This document shows positions 28,240 to 37,177 of a stretch of DNA of 64,000 bases, piece by piece. Numbering within the stretch: position 1 is the stretch's first letter; the number at the start of each line of letters is the position of its first letter. Made by a program: the position numbers and the translations under genes. The stretch is from Kribbella sp. VKM Ac-2569. Lineage in GTDB: Bacteria; Actinomycetota; Actinomycetes; Propionibacteriales; Kribbellaceae. Below the pieces are notes generated by a model. The model ran no database searches and was not told the origin of the DNA. It was given only the letters and a program-made list of their open reading frames with translations. The DNA lies in NCBI RefSeq assembly GCF_004216905.1, contig NZ_SGXJ01000001.1, positions 1,984,001 through 2,048,000 of the forward strand, written 5' to 3'.

Positions 28240-31163
28240 CGGTCCCTCCTCGCGTGGGTGCCCTGCGGTACGGCGACGGTGCGGCGCACCGTCGGCAGAC
28301 AGAAGATCAGTGCGAGGATCCAGCCGATCAGACCGAGGATGCGCCAGACCGTGTGGGTCTGGTCGACCAGTGGCGTCTCGCCCTTGATCTTCGACCGGTC
28401 GACCAGCCACGAGGCGTCGCCGTCGCTCGCACTCGCCCTGGTCAGGCCCGGCAGCGAGTCCAGCGTCGACTGCAGCGTCGGGTCCACCGGACCGGGCAGG
28501 TACACGTAGTCGATCGCGAGACCGGCCAGTTGCCGACCTTCCTCACCGCTACCGCCGCCACCGAGTGTTGCCAGGACGTCCGTGAGCGGTTTGGTCTGTG
28601 CCGCGGTCGGCGCCGCCTCGAGCGCCCCCATCCGCGGTCCGCCGTTCTTGACCAGCGAGAACCGCATCTGACCTTCCGGCGCCTTCCGCACCACCAGGAT
28701 CGACTGGTTGTCCGGCGGGTCCTGCGAAGCGACCAGGTACGCCGGGAGGTCCTGAGCGGGACCACGCCACAACGGACCGTCGACCCCACGCACCAGCCAG
28801 AAGCCGGCCGTCACCACGGTCGTCAGCAACACAATCCCGAGCACGCCCTGGGCGATGATCTCGGTGGACTTGCCGACCGAGTCCCAGGCAACCGCGACGG
28901 TGATGATCCAGCCGGCAGTCATCAGGAACATCAACGGTCCGCTGCCACCACCGAGCCGGCTGGCAACCAGCGTCGCGGCCATACCGGCCAGTGCGGCGAA
29001 CCAACCGAGCAGCTCGTACCGCTGCCGCGACTGACGCAGCAGACTGACCAGAGCCACCAGAATCAGCGGTACGGCGAACCACCACGGCGCCGGCGCACCG
29101 ATCGGCGTACCGGTCAGCAGATGCGGCAGGCTGTCACCCGGACCGATCGCAGCGGTCGGCGGACCGCCCGCCTCCTGCCCCAGCTTCGAGGGGTGCTGCA
29201 CCAAGTCAAGCGTCCACGGCAGCACGAGCAGCAGGCCCAGAACGACCGAGAACACCAACTGGCGTCCCTGCCGCCGCCATCCCAGCCCCAGCACCGCGCC
29301 GAGGACCAGGATGACGCTGACCAGCAGAGCCAATGCCGGCGTGAACGCGAACAGCACCGCCAGACAAATCCCCGCGAACCACGCTGCCCGCCAACTGCCC
29401 TGAACAACCACACGCCGCCGTCGAGCAACGGTGTGGACGGCCGCACCGAGCAGCGGCAGCACGATGGCCGCCACACACGTCCCGAGCCGCCCCTGCGTGA
29501 TCGCACCGTTCGTGAAAACAGCCAGCCCGTACGCCGATGCGCCCCAGGCCCGCGCCACGCGGTCGACGACAAACGCCCGCAGCAACGCCCACGCGGCCAG
29601 ACCGGCCAGTGGAACCGCGCCGAGCAGCAGAACGTTCGCCGCACCGGTCGGGCCGAACATGACCGTCGAGAACGCCCAGAACTGCGCTAACCAAGCAGGT
29701 GGTGTCACGCCCGGCGGAGCGGACGCTGCTGCATGCCACAACGCCGCAAGGTTCTCCTGCGCCGGCAGCAACAGGTTGGACCGGAGTACGCCGCCGCCGA
29801 TCAGATCGCGGGCCGCAATTAGCGCACCAATCGCCAGTACGACCCACGCGATCAGGAACGGCCGCCGGATCAGCTGACGCCGCCACCTCGGCTGGTCGAC
29901 CGCAACGCGCGCAGTGGACTTGGCTCGCCGGGCGGTCGTGACGACCTGTTCTTCCGGCTCGTCCGCCCAGGCTTCGCGGATCCGCTCGGAGATCGTGCTG
30001 GTCGTCTCCTCCAGGTTGTGCCGCAGTGCGTGCACGGACCGAGAGAACAGTCCCTTGATGTCGTCGTACGGGACCTGGTCGAGGCTTCGGCGGTTCTTGC
30101 GTGCCTGCGTCCAGCCACCGGCGAGGAGGGTGCCGAGCAACGCGGTCCACTCGTCGACGGCACCGGACGGTGTCTTACCGAGCAGGAACCAGATCGACCG
30201 CATCACGGTGCCGAGCAGGAACCGCAGGATCAGCAGCGGAAGCAGTTTGCCGGGAGCGTTCGCGAGAACGGTGTAGTACGCATGGGCGCGGTCGAGTTGG
30301 TACGCGTGCCGTCGGGTGCCGGCCAGCGCTCGCTCGCCGGTCGCCGCGGCCTGCGCGTGGTAGACGACCGCGTCGGGCGCGACCCCGACCTGGTAGCCGG
30401 CGCGGCTGGCGCGCCAGCCGAAGTCGATGTCGTCGCGGAACATCGGCAGGCGTGGGTCGAAACCGTGCAACGCCTCCCAGACGTCACGGCGTACGAGCAT
30501 GCCGGCCGAGCTGACCGCGAGGACGTTCCGCGGCTGGTCGTGCTGGCCCTGGTCGAGCTCGCCGTTCTCGATGCCGGTGTCGCGGCGTCCGCCGAGCGAG
30601 GTGGTGACGCCGACCTCGAGCAGCTCCCGGTCGCGCGGCCAGAGCCGCAGCTTCGGGCCCCAGACGCCGGTGTTCGGCGCCATAGTGGCCTGGAGCAACA
30701 ATTTCTCCAGGGCCTTCGGCGCCGGCGCGCAGTCGTCGTGCAGCAGCCAGAGCCACTCCACCACGGGCATGTGGCCGTCATCGCCGTACGGACCGACGGC
30801 ACTCGGGATCGGCGCGAATCCGTGCGTCTCGAGACCGCGGGCGACCGCCATCCCGAACCCGGTGCGCGCGGAGACGCTGACGACCGGCTCCACGCCGGGC
30901 ATGGCGGCGAGCAGTTCGGCGGTCTCGTCGGTGGATCCGGTGTCGACCGCGATCAGCCGGTCCGGGCGTGGGTTGAGCGCCCACAACGCCTCGGACAGCC
31001 GCGGCAGCCAGGCCGCGCCTTCATGCCCGACCACCACCGCGGTGACGACATGCCGGACCCGCTGACGACCCATCGGGTCGTCGATGTGATCGGTCGGGAA
31101 GTCGACGGAGTCGAAGAATTCCCAGCCGGCCGGGGCTTCTTGTTCCATGCGGAGCTGTGACAC
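28236..31163 (-). CDS. Large membrane glycosyltransferase, family 2 N-terminal domain
   Basis: 975-aa protein. Residues about 38-330 are a GT-A family 2 domain: VTAVVVGHEGAAWLPR, LIAVDTGSTDET, the metal-binding LLHDDCAPAPKALEKL, and FRDDIDFGWRASRAGYQ near the acceptor site. About 10-13 membrane helices follow from residue about 430 to 830, then an extracytoplasmic stretch and one more helix near the end (LGLIGWILALIFCLPTV). This architecture is found beside whiB in actinobacteria. It likely adds a sugar to a membrane-linked wall glycan; donor and acceptor are unknown. The downstream DUF5719 gene is translationally coupled. Confidence 0.9.
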   Translation of the reverse strand: MSQLRMEQEAPAGWEFFDSVDFPTDHIDDPMGRQRVRHVVTAVVVGHEGAAWLPRLSEALWALNPRPDRLIAVDTGSTDETAELLAAMPGVEPVVSVSARTGFGMAVARGLETHGFAPIPSAVGPYGDDGHMPVVEWLWLLHDDCAPAPKALEKLLLQATMAPNTGVWGPKLRLWPRDRELLEVGVTTSLGGRRDTGIENGELDQGQHDQPRNVLAVSSAGMLVRRDVWEALHGFDPRLPMFRDDIDFGWRASRAGYQVGVAPDAVVYHAQAAATGERALAGTRRHAYQLDRAHAYYTVLANAPGKLLPLLILRFLLGTVMRSIWFLLGKTPSGAVDEWTALLGTLLAGGWTQARKNRRSLDQVPYDDIKGLFSRSVHALRHNLEETTSTISERIREAWADEPEEQVVTTARRAKSTARVAVDQPRWRRQLIRRPFLIAWVVLAIGALIAARDLIGGGVLRSNLLLPAQENLAALWHAAASAPPGVTPPAWLAQFWAFSTVMFGPTGAANVLLLGAVPLAGLAAWALLRAFVVDRVARAWGASAYGLAVFTNGAITQGRLGTCVAAIVLPLLGAAVHTVARRRRVVVQGSWRAAWFAGICLAVLFAFTPALALLVSVILVLGAVLGLGWRRQGRQLVFSVVLGLLLVLPWTLDLVQHPSKLGQEAGGPPTAAIGPGDSLPHLLTGTPIGAPAPWWFAVPLILVALVSLLRQSRQRYELLGWFAALAGMAATLVASRLGGGSGPLMFLMTAGWIITVAVAWDSVGKSTEIIAQGVLGIVLLTTVVTAGFWLVRGVDGPLWRGPAQDLPAYLVASQDPPDNQSILVVRKAPEGQMRFSLVKNGGPRMGALEAAPTAAQTKPLTDVLATLGGGGSGEEGRQLAGLAIDYVYLPGPVDPTLQSTLDSLPGLTRASASDGDASWLVDRSKIKGETPLVDQTHTVWRILGLIGWILALIFCLPTVRRTVAVPQGTHARRDR

Positions 31164-31244
31164 CTCGATGCTTGCGGACGGTCACCGTGACCGCAGGTCC
31201 CGGCGAGGACTCACCATACAGCCGCGCTCGCAGAGTCAGGAAAG

Positions 31245-31281
31245 CCGCGGGCCCCGGGGTGATCACCCCGGGGCCTCGCGG
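31245..31281 (-). terminator. Strong palindromic terminator after whiB
   Basis: A 26-bp perfect palindrome (31250-31275; arms GGCCCCGGGG with TGATCA at the centre) is extended by CCGCG (31245-31249) paired with CGCGG (31277-31281) across one bulged base. It lies between the whiB stop and the glycosyltransferase start, and probably separates the two transcripts. Confidence 0.8.
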
Positions 31282-31317
31282 AAGTCCTACGTGAAGTTGT
31301 TCGCTGCGTTCGGGCCG

Positions 31318-31581
31318 TCAGACGGCCTTCTTCTTCAGCTTGCGGCGTTCCCGTTCCGACAGACCGCCCCAGATCCCGAAGCGCTCGTCGTTCTGCAGCG
31401 CGTACTCGAGGCACTCGCCCCGGACGTCGCAACCGAGGCACACTTTCTTGGCCTCGCGGGTGGAACCGCCCTTCTCCGGGAAGAAAGCCTCTGGATCGGT
31501 CTGGGCGCACAACGCCCTTTCCTGCCAGTTCGGCTCCTCCTCGATCGCCTCACCGTCGACAATCGCCATCAGCTCTGTCAC
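31318..31581 (-). CDS. whiB: WhiB-family iron-sulfur transcription factor (WhiB/WhmD/WhiB2 type)
   Basis: 87-aa developmental/division regulator. The four [4Fe-4S] ligands are Cys25, Cys48, Cys51 and Cys57 (C-x22-C-x2-C-x5-C). The GIWGG turn (69-73) and basic tail SERERRKLKKKAV follow. The GTG at 31581 gives VTELMAIVD, like the MTEL start of Streptomyces WhiB, with GAGGAGGT upstream; the longer open frame (31668) is not needed. In mycobacteria the orthologue WhiB2 (Rv3260c) is needed for septation and in Streptomyces WhiB works with WhiA in sporulation septation. The position next to cofD supports the same orthologue here. Confidence 0.95.
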   Translation of the reverse strand: MTELMAIVDGEAIEEEPNWQERALCAQTDPEAFFPEKGGSTREAKKVCLGCDVRGECLEYALQNDERFGIWGGLSERERRKLKKKAV

Positions 31582-31907
31582 GGTACGACCTCCTCGACCC
31601 TGTTCGTTCCCCTGTACATGTGGGTTTGCGGTCCACATGCCTGACCTCGTCCGTCCTGCGCTCTGCAACGGTCCCCGATACCGAGTGTCCTAACGAACGA
31701 CACGGTTGAAATTACATTCCTGCAATCCACGAAAGTCAAGCCGTGCTCTGCTATTGGGATCATCCGCAACACGGCCGCAAAAGAACGAGAGGCCTGTAGA
31801 TACAGGCCTCTCGCGCTGTGTACCCGGGCTCAAACCTCGTGCTACCGGGATTTTCCTGCAGGTTCGGTAAGGGCTTGCTGTCGCAGAGCGCCCTTGCTGT
31901 TGCCTGA
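31582..31907. other. Gene-free region upstream of whiB
   Basis: 326 bp between whiB and the next gene, all likely whiB promoter and leader except the terminator at 31786-31813. The section 31690-31760 is AT-richer than its surroundings, as expected for a promoter. I could not pick a convincing -10/-35 pair. No RNA gene was recognised. Confidence 0.5.
31786..31813 (-). terminator. Intrinsic terminator of the glutamine-rich membrane protein gene
   Basis: A perfect 13-bp stem (CGAGAGGCCTGTA, 31786-31798, complement at 31801-31813) has a 2-base gap between the arms. On the minus strand it is followed by TTCTTTT, the U-rich tract of an intrinsic terminator. Confidence 0.88.
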
Positions 31908-33149
31908 TCAGGAAGGTTGCGACCACCAACCCTGCTGGCCCTGGCCCTGCTGGTTCGGGTCGTTCTTCTCCGCCTCGGTCCGCGGGTCGATCCGGGTTTC
32001 GTCGGCGGCCTCGGCCTGCGGTGCCGGGTCGGCAGCACTCGGCTGCTGCTCGGCGGCCGGGGTCTCCTCGGCCTGCCAGGCCTGCTCCTGCTGCCATGCC
32101 TGCTGAGCCTGCTGGGCCTCCGCCGGCTCCTGGGTACCCTCGGCAGCGCCGTGCTCCTGCTGGCCCCACTCCTGGCCGGCCGGAGTCTGCTGGCCGTACT
32201 CCTGGCCGCCCCACTGCTGCTGGCCGGCTTCAGCACCGCCCCACTGCTGCTCCTGCGGCCACTGCTGCGCCGGCTGGGCCTGGTCCTGGCCGCCCCACTG
32301 CTGCTGGCCTTCGGAGTTCCACGGCTGCGTCGGCTCGGCGCTCTGGCCCTCGGCGGGCCACGCCTGCTCGGCGGGCTGACCGGCGGCGTGCTGCGCGGAG
32401 TGCTGACCGGCCTGCTGGGCCTCGGCGTCGCCGGCCGACCAGTTCTGCTGCTCGCCCTGGTTCCAGCCCTGCTCCTGCGGCCACTGCTGGCCCTGGTCCT
32501 GGCCCGCGGCGTAGCCACCAGCGGCGCCGGCAGCACCAGCCGCGTAACCGCCGTACTGCTGACCCTGGTCGTACTGGCCGCCGAACTGAGCCTGCTGGCC
32601 CTGGTCGTAACCCTGCTGACCGTAGCCCGGCTGCTGGCCGTACGGCGCCGTCTGGCCGTACTGCTGGCCCGGCTGCCCCTGCTGGAACTGGCCCGGCTTC
32701 GGCGCACGCACCGGCGCCGGCAGCGCCTGGAAGGTCTTCAGGGCGTACAGACCGATGCCGCCGTACAGCGCGAGACCACCGAGGGAAGCGATGAAACCGA
32801 CGATCTTCTCGCCGGCCGTGCCGCTGCCGTTGAACTGCGCGAACGTGGCGACCAGGCCGAGCAGCAGGAAGAGACCGGTGACGATGAGCGCGCCCAACAC
32901 GACAATGCGTGCGTTCGGCGTCCGCTCACCTTCGTTGACCAGCCAGACCGCACCGACCAGCGCAGGAAGCAGCGCCAGCGTGGTGATGGACGGCGGGACA
33001 ATGACGGAGTGCACGCCGCCGGAAGCGGCGACGAAGCCGATCCCGCCGACGAACAACTGGAACAGCGAGGCCAGTGCGAGCAGGCCGGCGAATGCGAGCA
33101 AGGTGTACGCGACCGGCTCTCTGAGCTTCTTGGTTGCGTCGGTGACCAC
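31908..33149 (-). CDS. Four-helix membrane protein with long Gln-rich low-complexity tail
   Basis: 413 aa. Four membrane helices (about 13-42, 54-72, 81-104 and 116-138) are followed by a 270-residue cytoplasmic tail very rich in Gln, Gly, Ala, Trp and Tyr, with repeated QQWGGQ and GQQ-Y-type units. The GTG at 33149 with GAGGAG 5 nt upstream is the natural start; the open frame continues antisense through cofD. The shape resembles mycobacterial Rv0954-like (34-kDa antigen homologue, DUF5336) proteins, but I am not sure of the family. It is divergent from cofD (114 bp). Confidence 0.8.
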   Translation of the reverse strand: MVTDATKKLREPVAYTLLAFAGLLALASLFQLFVGGIGFVAASGGVHSVIVPPSITTLALLPALVGAVWLVNEGERTPNARIVVLGALIVTGLFLLLGLVATFAQFNGSGTAGEKIVGFIASLGGLALYGGIGLYALKTFQALPAPVRAPKPGQFQQGQPGQQYGQTAPYGQQPGYGQQGYDQGQQAQFGGQYDQGQQYGGYAAGAAGAAGGYAAGQDQGQQWPQEQGWNQGEQQNWSAGDAEAQQAGQHSAQHAAGQPAEQAWPAEGQSAEPTQPWNSEGQQQWGGQDQAQPAQQWPQEQQWGGAEAGQQQWGGQEYGQQTPAGQEWGQQEHGAAEGTQEPAEAQQAQQAWQQEQAWQAEETPAAEQQPSAADPAPQAEAADETRIDPRTEAEKNDPNQQGQGQQGWWSQPS

Positions 33150-33263
33150 GAGGGCTCCTCGGATGTTGGGGGGCCGTACAACTGAGCTGTGCGGACGTGA
33201 TGACCCTCCGCAGCATAGTCGTGCGGTGGTCCGACGCATTGACGACTCGGGCAGACTCTTCCC

Positions 33264-34241
33264 ATGCGATTGACAGTGCTGGCCGGCGGCATCGGCGGCT
33301 CCACCTTCCTGCTCGGGCTCCTGAAGGCCCGTCCGGACGCCGAGATCACCGTCGTGGGGAACACCGCGGACGACATCACCCTGTTCGGGCTGCGGGTCTG
33401 TCCCGACCTCGACACCGTGATGTACACGCTCGGCGGTGGCATCTCGGAGGAGCGTAAGTGGGGCCGCGAGGACGAGACCTGGGTGATCAAGGAGGAGCTC
33501 GCGGCGTACGGCGTCGAGCCCACCTGGTTCGGGCTCGGCGACAAGGACGTGGCGACGCACCTGGTGCGCACCCAGATGCTGGACGCCGGTTACACGCTCA
33601 GTGCGGTCACCGAGGCGCTGTCCACGCGCTGGAAGCTGCCTGTCCGGCTCCTGCCGATGAGTGACGACCGGATCGAGACGCACGTGGTGGTGGACGACCC
33701 GGAACAGCCTGGGAAGCGCAAGGCCATTCATTTCCAGGAGTACTGGGTCCGCTACCAGGCCGGGATCCCCGCGCACCAGATCGTTGCTGTCGGCCAGGAC
33801 AAGGCCAAACCCGCGCCCGGCGTCCTCGAGGCGATCGCGGACTGCGACGTACTGATCGTGCCGCCGTCGAACCCGGTGGTCTCGGTCGGCACGATCCTCG
33901 GCGTCCCCGGGATCCGGGACGCGGTCCGGGAGACGAAGGCCCCGGTCATCGGGCTGTCGCCGATCATCGGCACCGGTCCGGTCCGTGGAATGGCGGACAA
34001 GGTGCTCGCCACCGTCGGTGTTGCGTCCACGGCGTCGGCCGTGGCCCGGTACTACGGGTCCCGCACGTCCGGCGGCGTACTGGACGGCTGGCTGATCGAC
34101 TCCTCCGACGCGATCCAGGCGGATTCGATCGCCGGGGCCGGAATTCACGTGCAGGCGGTGCCGTTGTGGATGACGGACGAGACCAAAACCGCCGCGATGG
34201 CTGACGCGGCACTGACCCTCGCGGAGGCCGTACGGCGATGA
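33264..34241 (+). CDS. cofD: 2-phospho-L-lactate transferase (coenzyme F420 synthesis)
   Basis: 325-aa enzyme joining the phospho-lactate/enolpyruvyl unit from its guanylyl-activated form to Fo to make (dehydro-)F420-0. It begins [18 protein letters not shown], the nucleotide-binding loop of CofD/FbiA, with [24 protein letters not shown] and [15 protein letters not shown] further on, and the conserved [13 protein letters not shown] near residue 200. It overlaps cofE by 4 nt (ATGA). Same order as fbiA-fbiB (Rv3261-Rv3262). The upstream activating enzyme (CofC/FbiD) and Fo synthase are not in the window. Confidence 0.97.
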   Translation: MRLTVLAGGIGGSTFLLGLLKARPDAEITVVGNTADDITLFGLRVCPDLDTVMYTLGGGISEERKWGREDETWVIKEELAAYGVEPTWFGLGDKDVATHLVRTQMLDAGYTLSAVTEALSTRWKLPVRLLPMSDDRIETHVVVDDPEQPGKRKAIHFQEYWVRYQAGIPAHQIVAVGQDKAKPAPGVLEAIADCDVLIVPPSNPVVSVGTILGVPGIRDAVRETKAPVIGLSPIIGTGPVRGMADKVLATVGVASTASAVARYYGSRTSGGVLDGWLIDSSDAIQADSIAGAGIHVQAVPLWMTDETKTAAMADAALTLAEAVRR

Positions 34242-35212
34242 GGAAGCACCTGGAGATCTTCCCGGTGACCGGACTGCCCGAGGTGGCGGCCGGCCACGAC
34301 CTGGCCGCGCTGATCGCCGAAGGCACCGACCTGCGCGACGGCGACGTCGTCTCGGTGACGTCGAAGATCGTCAGCAAGGCAGAAGGCCGGCTGACGTACG
34401 GCACCCGCCAGGAAGCGATCGACGCCGAGCTCGTGCGAGTCGTCGCGCAGCGCGGTGAGACGCGGATCGTGCAGACCCGGCACGGCCTGGTGATGGCCGC
34501 GGCCGGGACGGACACGTCCAACACGGCGCCCGGCACGGTTTTGCTGCTCCCGGTCGACCCGGACGCGTCGGCCCGCGACCTGCGGACCGCCTTGAAGGAG
34601 CGGTACGACGTCAACGTCGGCATCGTCGTGACGGACACGCTCGGCCGCCCGTGGCGCAACGGTCAGACCGACCTGGCGATCGGCGCCGCCGGCGTCCGCG
34701 TGGTGGAGGACCTGCGCGGTACGACGGACAGTCACGGCAACGTCCTCGCGGTGACCGAGCCAGCGCTGGCCGACGAGATCGCGGGTGCCAGCGAACTGGT
34801 CAAGGGCAAGGCGGACGGCGTGCCGGTCGCCGTACTGCGTGGACTGGACGACGCCGTACTGCCGGTCGATGAGCACGGGCCGGGTGCGCGGGCGCTGGTG
34901 CGGGACGCCGAGCTCGACATGTTCAGCCTGGGAACGCGGGAGGCCGCGCGGGCCGCCGTACTCGACCGGCAGCCGCCGACCGGACCGCGTTCAGTCGATC
35001 CGATGCTGTGGTCCGGTCTGCTCGCGGACGTCGACGGGGTCCGGCTCGAGGCGGCTGACAACGCTGTCACGGTGTTCGGCGACGAGCCGGTGACCGTGGG
35101 AATGGTCGCGGAGCGGCTGGCCGTCCTGCTGCACGCCGAGGGGTACGGCGTCGCGGTGCGTCCCGGACCGGGCAGCGAGGCGACGGTCACGTTCGGCTCA
35201 CGGTCCCGATAG
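34238..35212 (+). CDS. cofE: F420-0:gamma-glutamyl ligase, without FbiB-type nitroreductase domain
   Basis: 324-aa GTP-dependent ligase adding gamma-linked glutamates to F420-0. Residues 1 to about 240 are Cof[63 protein letters not shown]. FbiB of mycobacteria is about 450 aa with a C-terminal FMN nitroreductase-like domain. Here that domain is absent, replaced by about 80 residues ([35 protein letters not shown]...) of unknown fold. The ligase part is intact. A separate reductase for dehydro-F420-0 would be needed elsewhere. Confidence 0.94.
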   Translation: MRKHLEIFPVTGLPEVAAGHDLAALIAEGTDLRDGDVVSVTSKIVSKAEGRLTYGTRQEAIDAELVRVVAQRGETRIVQTRHGLVMAAAGTDTSNTAPGTVLLLPVDPDASARDLRTALKERYDVNVGIVVTDTLGRPWRNGQTDLAIGAAGVRVVEDLRGTTDSHGNVLAVTEPALADEIAGASELVKGKADGVPVAVLRGLDDAVLPVDEHGPGARALVRDAELDMFSLGTREAARAAVLDRQPPTGPRSVDPMLWSGLLADVDGVRLEAADNAVTVFGDEPVTVGMVAERLAVLLHAEGYGVAVRPGPGSEATVTFGSRSR

Positions 35213-35298
35213 TTTTCTAGGCAACTTCTCAGGGGCACCTCGTACACTGCCTTCGCACGGCGGCGCGGTGGCCGCCCCGATCCGGGAAGACCAACACT

Positions 35299-36015
35299 GT
35301 GGGTAAAGCGTCGTCGCAGAAACAGTCGCGCCGCGAGATGATCGAGAAGATGCAGCGCGAGCAGGTCCGCTCGGACCGCCGCCGCACGATCCTCATCGTG
35401 GTGTGCTCCATCGTGGTCGGCCTGGCCATCATCGCCTACCCGGCGATCAAGCTGATCCAGGACTCCCGGACCAAGAACCAGGCGCTGACCGACTTCGGTG
35501 TCGCCGCGAGCGCGGCCTCCTGCGACGCGGCCACCAACGACGTGGCCGGCGGTACCCAGGATCACCGGCCCGACGGCGAGAAGATCCTGTACGCGGTCTC
35601 CCCGCCCTCCTCGGGCCCGCACTACGCGGTCTGGGCGCCGTTCGACAAGAAGTTCTACTCCGAGGGCGACCGTCCGCCGGTGGAGAACCTGGTGCACAAC
35701 CTCGAGCACGGCTACACGATCCTCTGGTACCGCGACACGCTGCCGAAGGACCAGATCGACCAGATCGAGAAGATCGCCAAGTCGAAGCTGCCCGACAGCT
35801 CGCTCAGCAAGTTCATCGCCGCGCCGTTCAAGCACACCGACGGCAAGGAGTGGCCGGACGGCAAGAACCTCGCCTTCGCCCACTGGAGCGGCCCCGACGC
35901 CGCCCAGAAGTCCTTCGGCCACCGCCAGTTCTGCGGCTCGGTCAGCGGCGAGGCGCTCAAGCAGTTCATGGAGAAGTACCCAGCCACCGACGCCCAGGAG
36001 CCCAACGGCGGCTGA
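35299..36015 (+). CDS. DUF3105 membrane-anchored protein
   Basis: 238-aa protein with a basic N-terminus (KASSQKQSRREMIEKMQREQVRSDRRR), one membrane helix at about 29-50 and an extracytoplasmic DUF3105 domain. The domain is recognised by PPSSGPHYAVWAPF and NLVHNLEHGYTILWYRD; its conserved histidines (GPHY, HNLEHG) look like a metal site. Cysteines at about 75 and 213 could form a disulfide outside the cell. GTG 35299 is the start. Function is unknown. It is followed at once by a strong terminator. Confidence 0.88.
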   Translation: MGKASSQKQSRREMIEKMQREQVRSDRRRTILIVVCSIVVGLAIIAYPAIKLIQDSRTKNQALTDFGVAASAASCDAATNDVAGGTQDHRPDGEKILYAVSPPSSGPHYAVWAPFDKKFYSEGDRPPVENLVHNLEHGYTILWYRDTLPKDQIDQIEKIAKSKLPDSSLSKFIAAPFKHTDGKEWPDGKNLAFAHWSGPDAAQKSFGHRQFCGSVSGEALKQFMEKYPATDAQEPNGG

Positions 36016-36026
36016 CCCACAGCAAG

Positions 36027-36071
36027 CAGCAGAACGCCCCCGAGAAACAACTCCTCGGGGGCGTTCTGCTG
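36027..36071. terminator. Bidirectional intrinsic terminator, 18-bp stem
   Basis: A perfect 18-bp stem (CAGCAGAACGCCCCCGAG, 36027-36044, complement at 36054-36071) with a 9-nt loop separates the convergent DUF3105 and manC genes; it touches the manC stop codon. Confidence 0.88.
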
Positions 36072-37166
36072 TCAGATGTAGTTCGCGTGGTCGGACTGGA
36101 CGCGGGCTACCAGGTCTTTTACGCGTTCGCCGTCCGAGAGGGGGCAGACCATGGTGACGTCCTGGGTGTGGACGATGATGTGGCTGCGGAGGCCTACGGT
36201 GGCGACCAGGTGGTTCGGGTCGTCGGTGACGATGATGTTGTCGTGGGAGTCGAGCAGGCAGCTCAGGGTGACGCTGTCGGTGCGGTTGCCGTTCGGGTCG
36301 GCGTCGTACGTGTCGGCCAGCGCGGCCCACGAACCCACGTCCAGCCAGTGCACGGGCATCGGTACGACGACCACGTCCGCGTCGACCTTGCCCTGGGACG
36401 CCGGCTCCATGACCGCGTAGTCGACGCTGATCTTGCGCAGGTTCGGGTAGATCTCGGCCAGCGTCGCCTCCCGCTCCGGGGTGTCCCAGACCGCGGCGAC
36501 CTCGCGCAGCCGCGCGGCCGACTCCGGCAGCAGTGTGTCGAGAACGTTCAGCACTGTGGAGGCCCGCCAGACGAACATCCCGGAGTTCCACCAGAACCGC
36601 CCGGTGGCCAGGTACTCCTCGGCGGTCGCCCGGTCGGGCTTCTCCCGGAAGCGGTCCACGACGTACGCCGACGTACCCTCGATCGGCGCCCCGCGCTCGA
36701 TGTACCCGAGCCCGGTGTGCGGATGGGTCGGCTCGATCCCGAATGTCACCAGCGACCGGCCACGTGCCTCGACCACCTCGAACCCGTGCTCGATCGCCGC
36801 CCGGAACTCGTCCTCGGGGCTGATCAGATGGTCCGACCCGACGAACGCGACCACCGCGTCCGGATCGTTCCGCGAAACCACAGCGGACGCGAGACCGACG
36901 GCGTTCGCGGTGTCCCGTCGCGCGGGCTCACCGATGATGTTGTGCTCGCCCAGCTCCGGCAGTTCCTTGCGTACAACGTCCGTGTACGCGCCGACCGTGC
37001 ACACGTAGATGTTCTCCGGCTCGACCAGTCCGCGAAGCCGGTTGTACGCCACCCGCAGCAGCGAATGCCCGGCCGCCAGCGGCAGCACCTGCTTCGGCCT
37101 GTCGTCTCTGGACATCGGCCACAACCGCGTCCCTGAACCACCCGCCAGGATCACCACGTTTCGCAT
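36072..37166 (-). CDS. manC: Mannose-1-phosphate guanylyltransferase
   Basis: 364-aa nucleotidyltransferase making GDP-mannose from mannose-1-phosphate and GTP. The start VVILAGGSGTRLWPMSRDDRPKQ (residues 4-26) contains the pyrophosphorylase signature and the catalytic Arg/Lys. FVGSDHLISPEDEF holds the metal-binding Asp, and GYIERG and FWWNSGMFVW are the sugar-binding motifs. There is no C-terminal isomerase domain, so it is monofunctional; manA is separate at 15-16 kb. Orthologue in position of Rv3264c. The ATG start is 11 bp after the NAD kinase stop, so both are probably one transcript. Confidence 0.96.
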   Translation of the reverse strand: MRNVVILAGGSGTRLWPMSRDDRPKQVLPLAAGHSLLRVAYNRLRGLVEPENIYVCTVGAYTDVVRKELPELGEHNIIGEPARRDTANAVGLASAVVSRNDPDAVVAFVGSDHLISPEDEFRAAIEHGFEVVEARGRSLVTFGIEPTHPHTGLGYIERGAPIEGTSAYVVDRFREKPDRATAEEYLATGRFWWNSGMFVWRASTVLNVLDTLLPESAARLREVAAVWDTPEREATLAEIYPNLRKISVDYAVMEPASQGKVDADVVVVPMPVHWLDVGSWAALADTYDADPNGNRTDSVTLSCLLDSHDNIIVTDDPNHLVATVGLRSHIIVHTQDVTMVCPLSDGERVKDLVARVQSDHANYI

Positions 37167-37177
37167 GAGGAGAGACC

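Noticed and set aside
33150..34148. Upstream extension of the Gln-rich membrane protein across cofD
   Set aside because: The extension is antisense to cofD; GTG 33149 has a good ribosome site and starts the first membrane helix.
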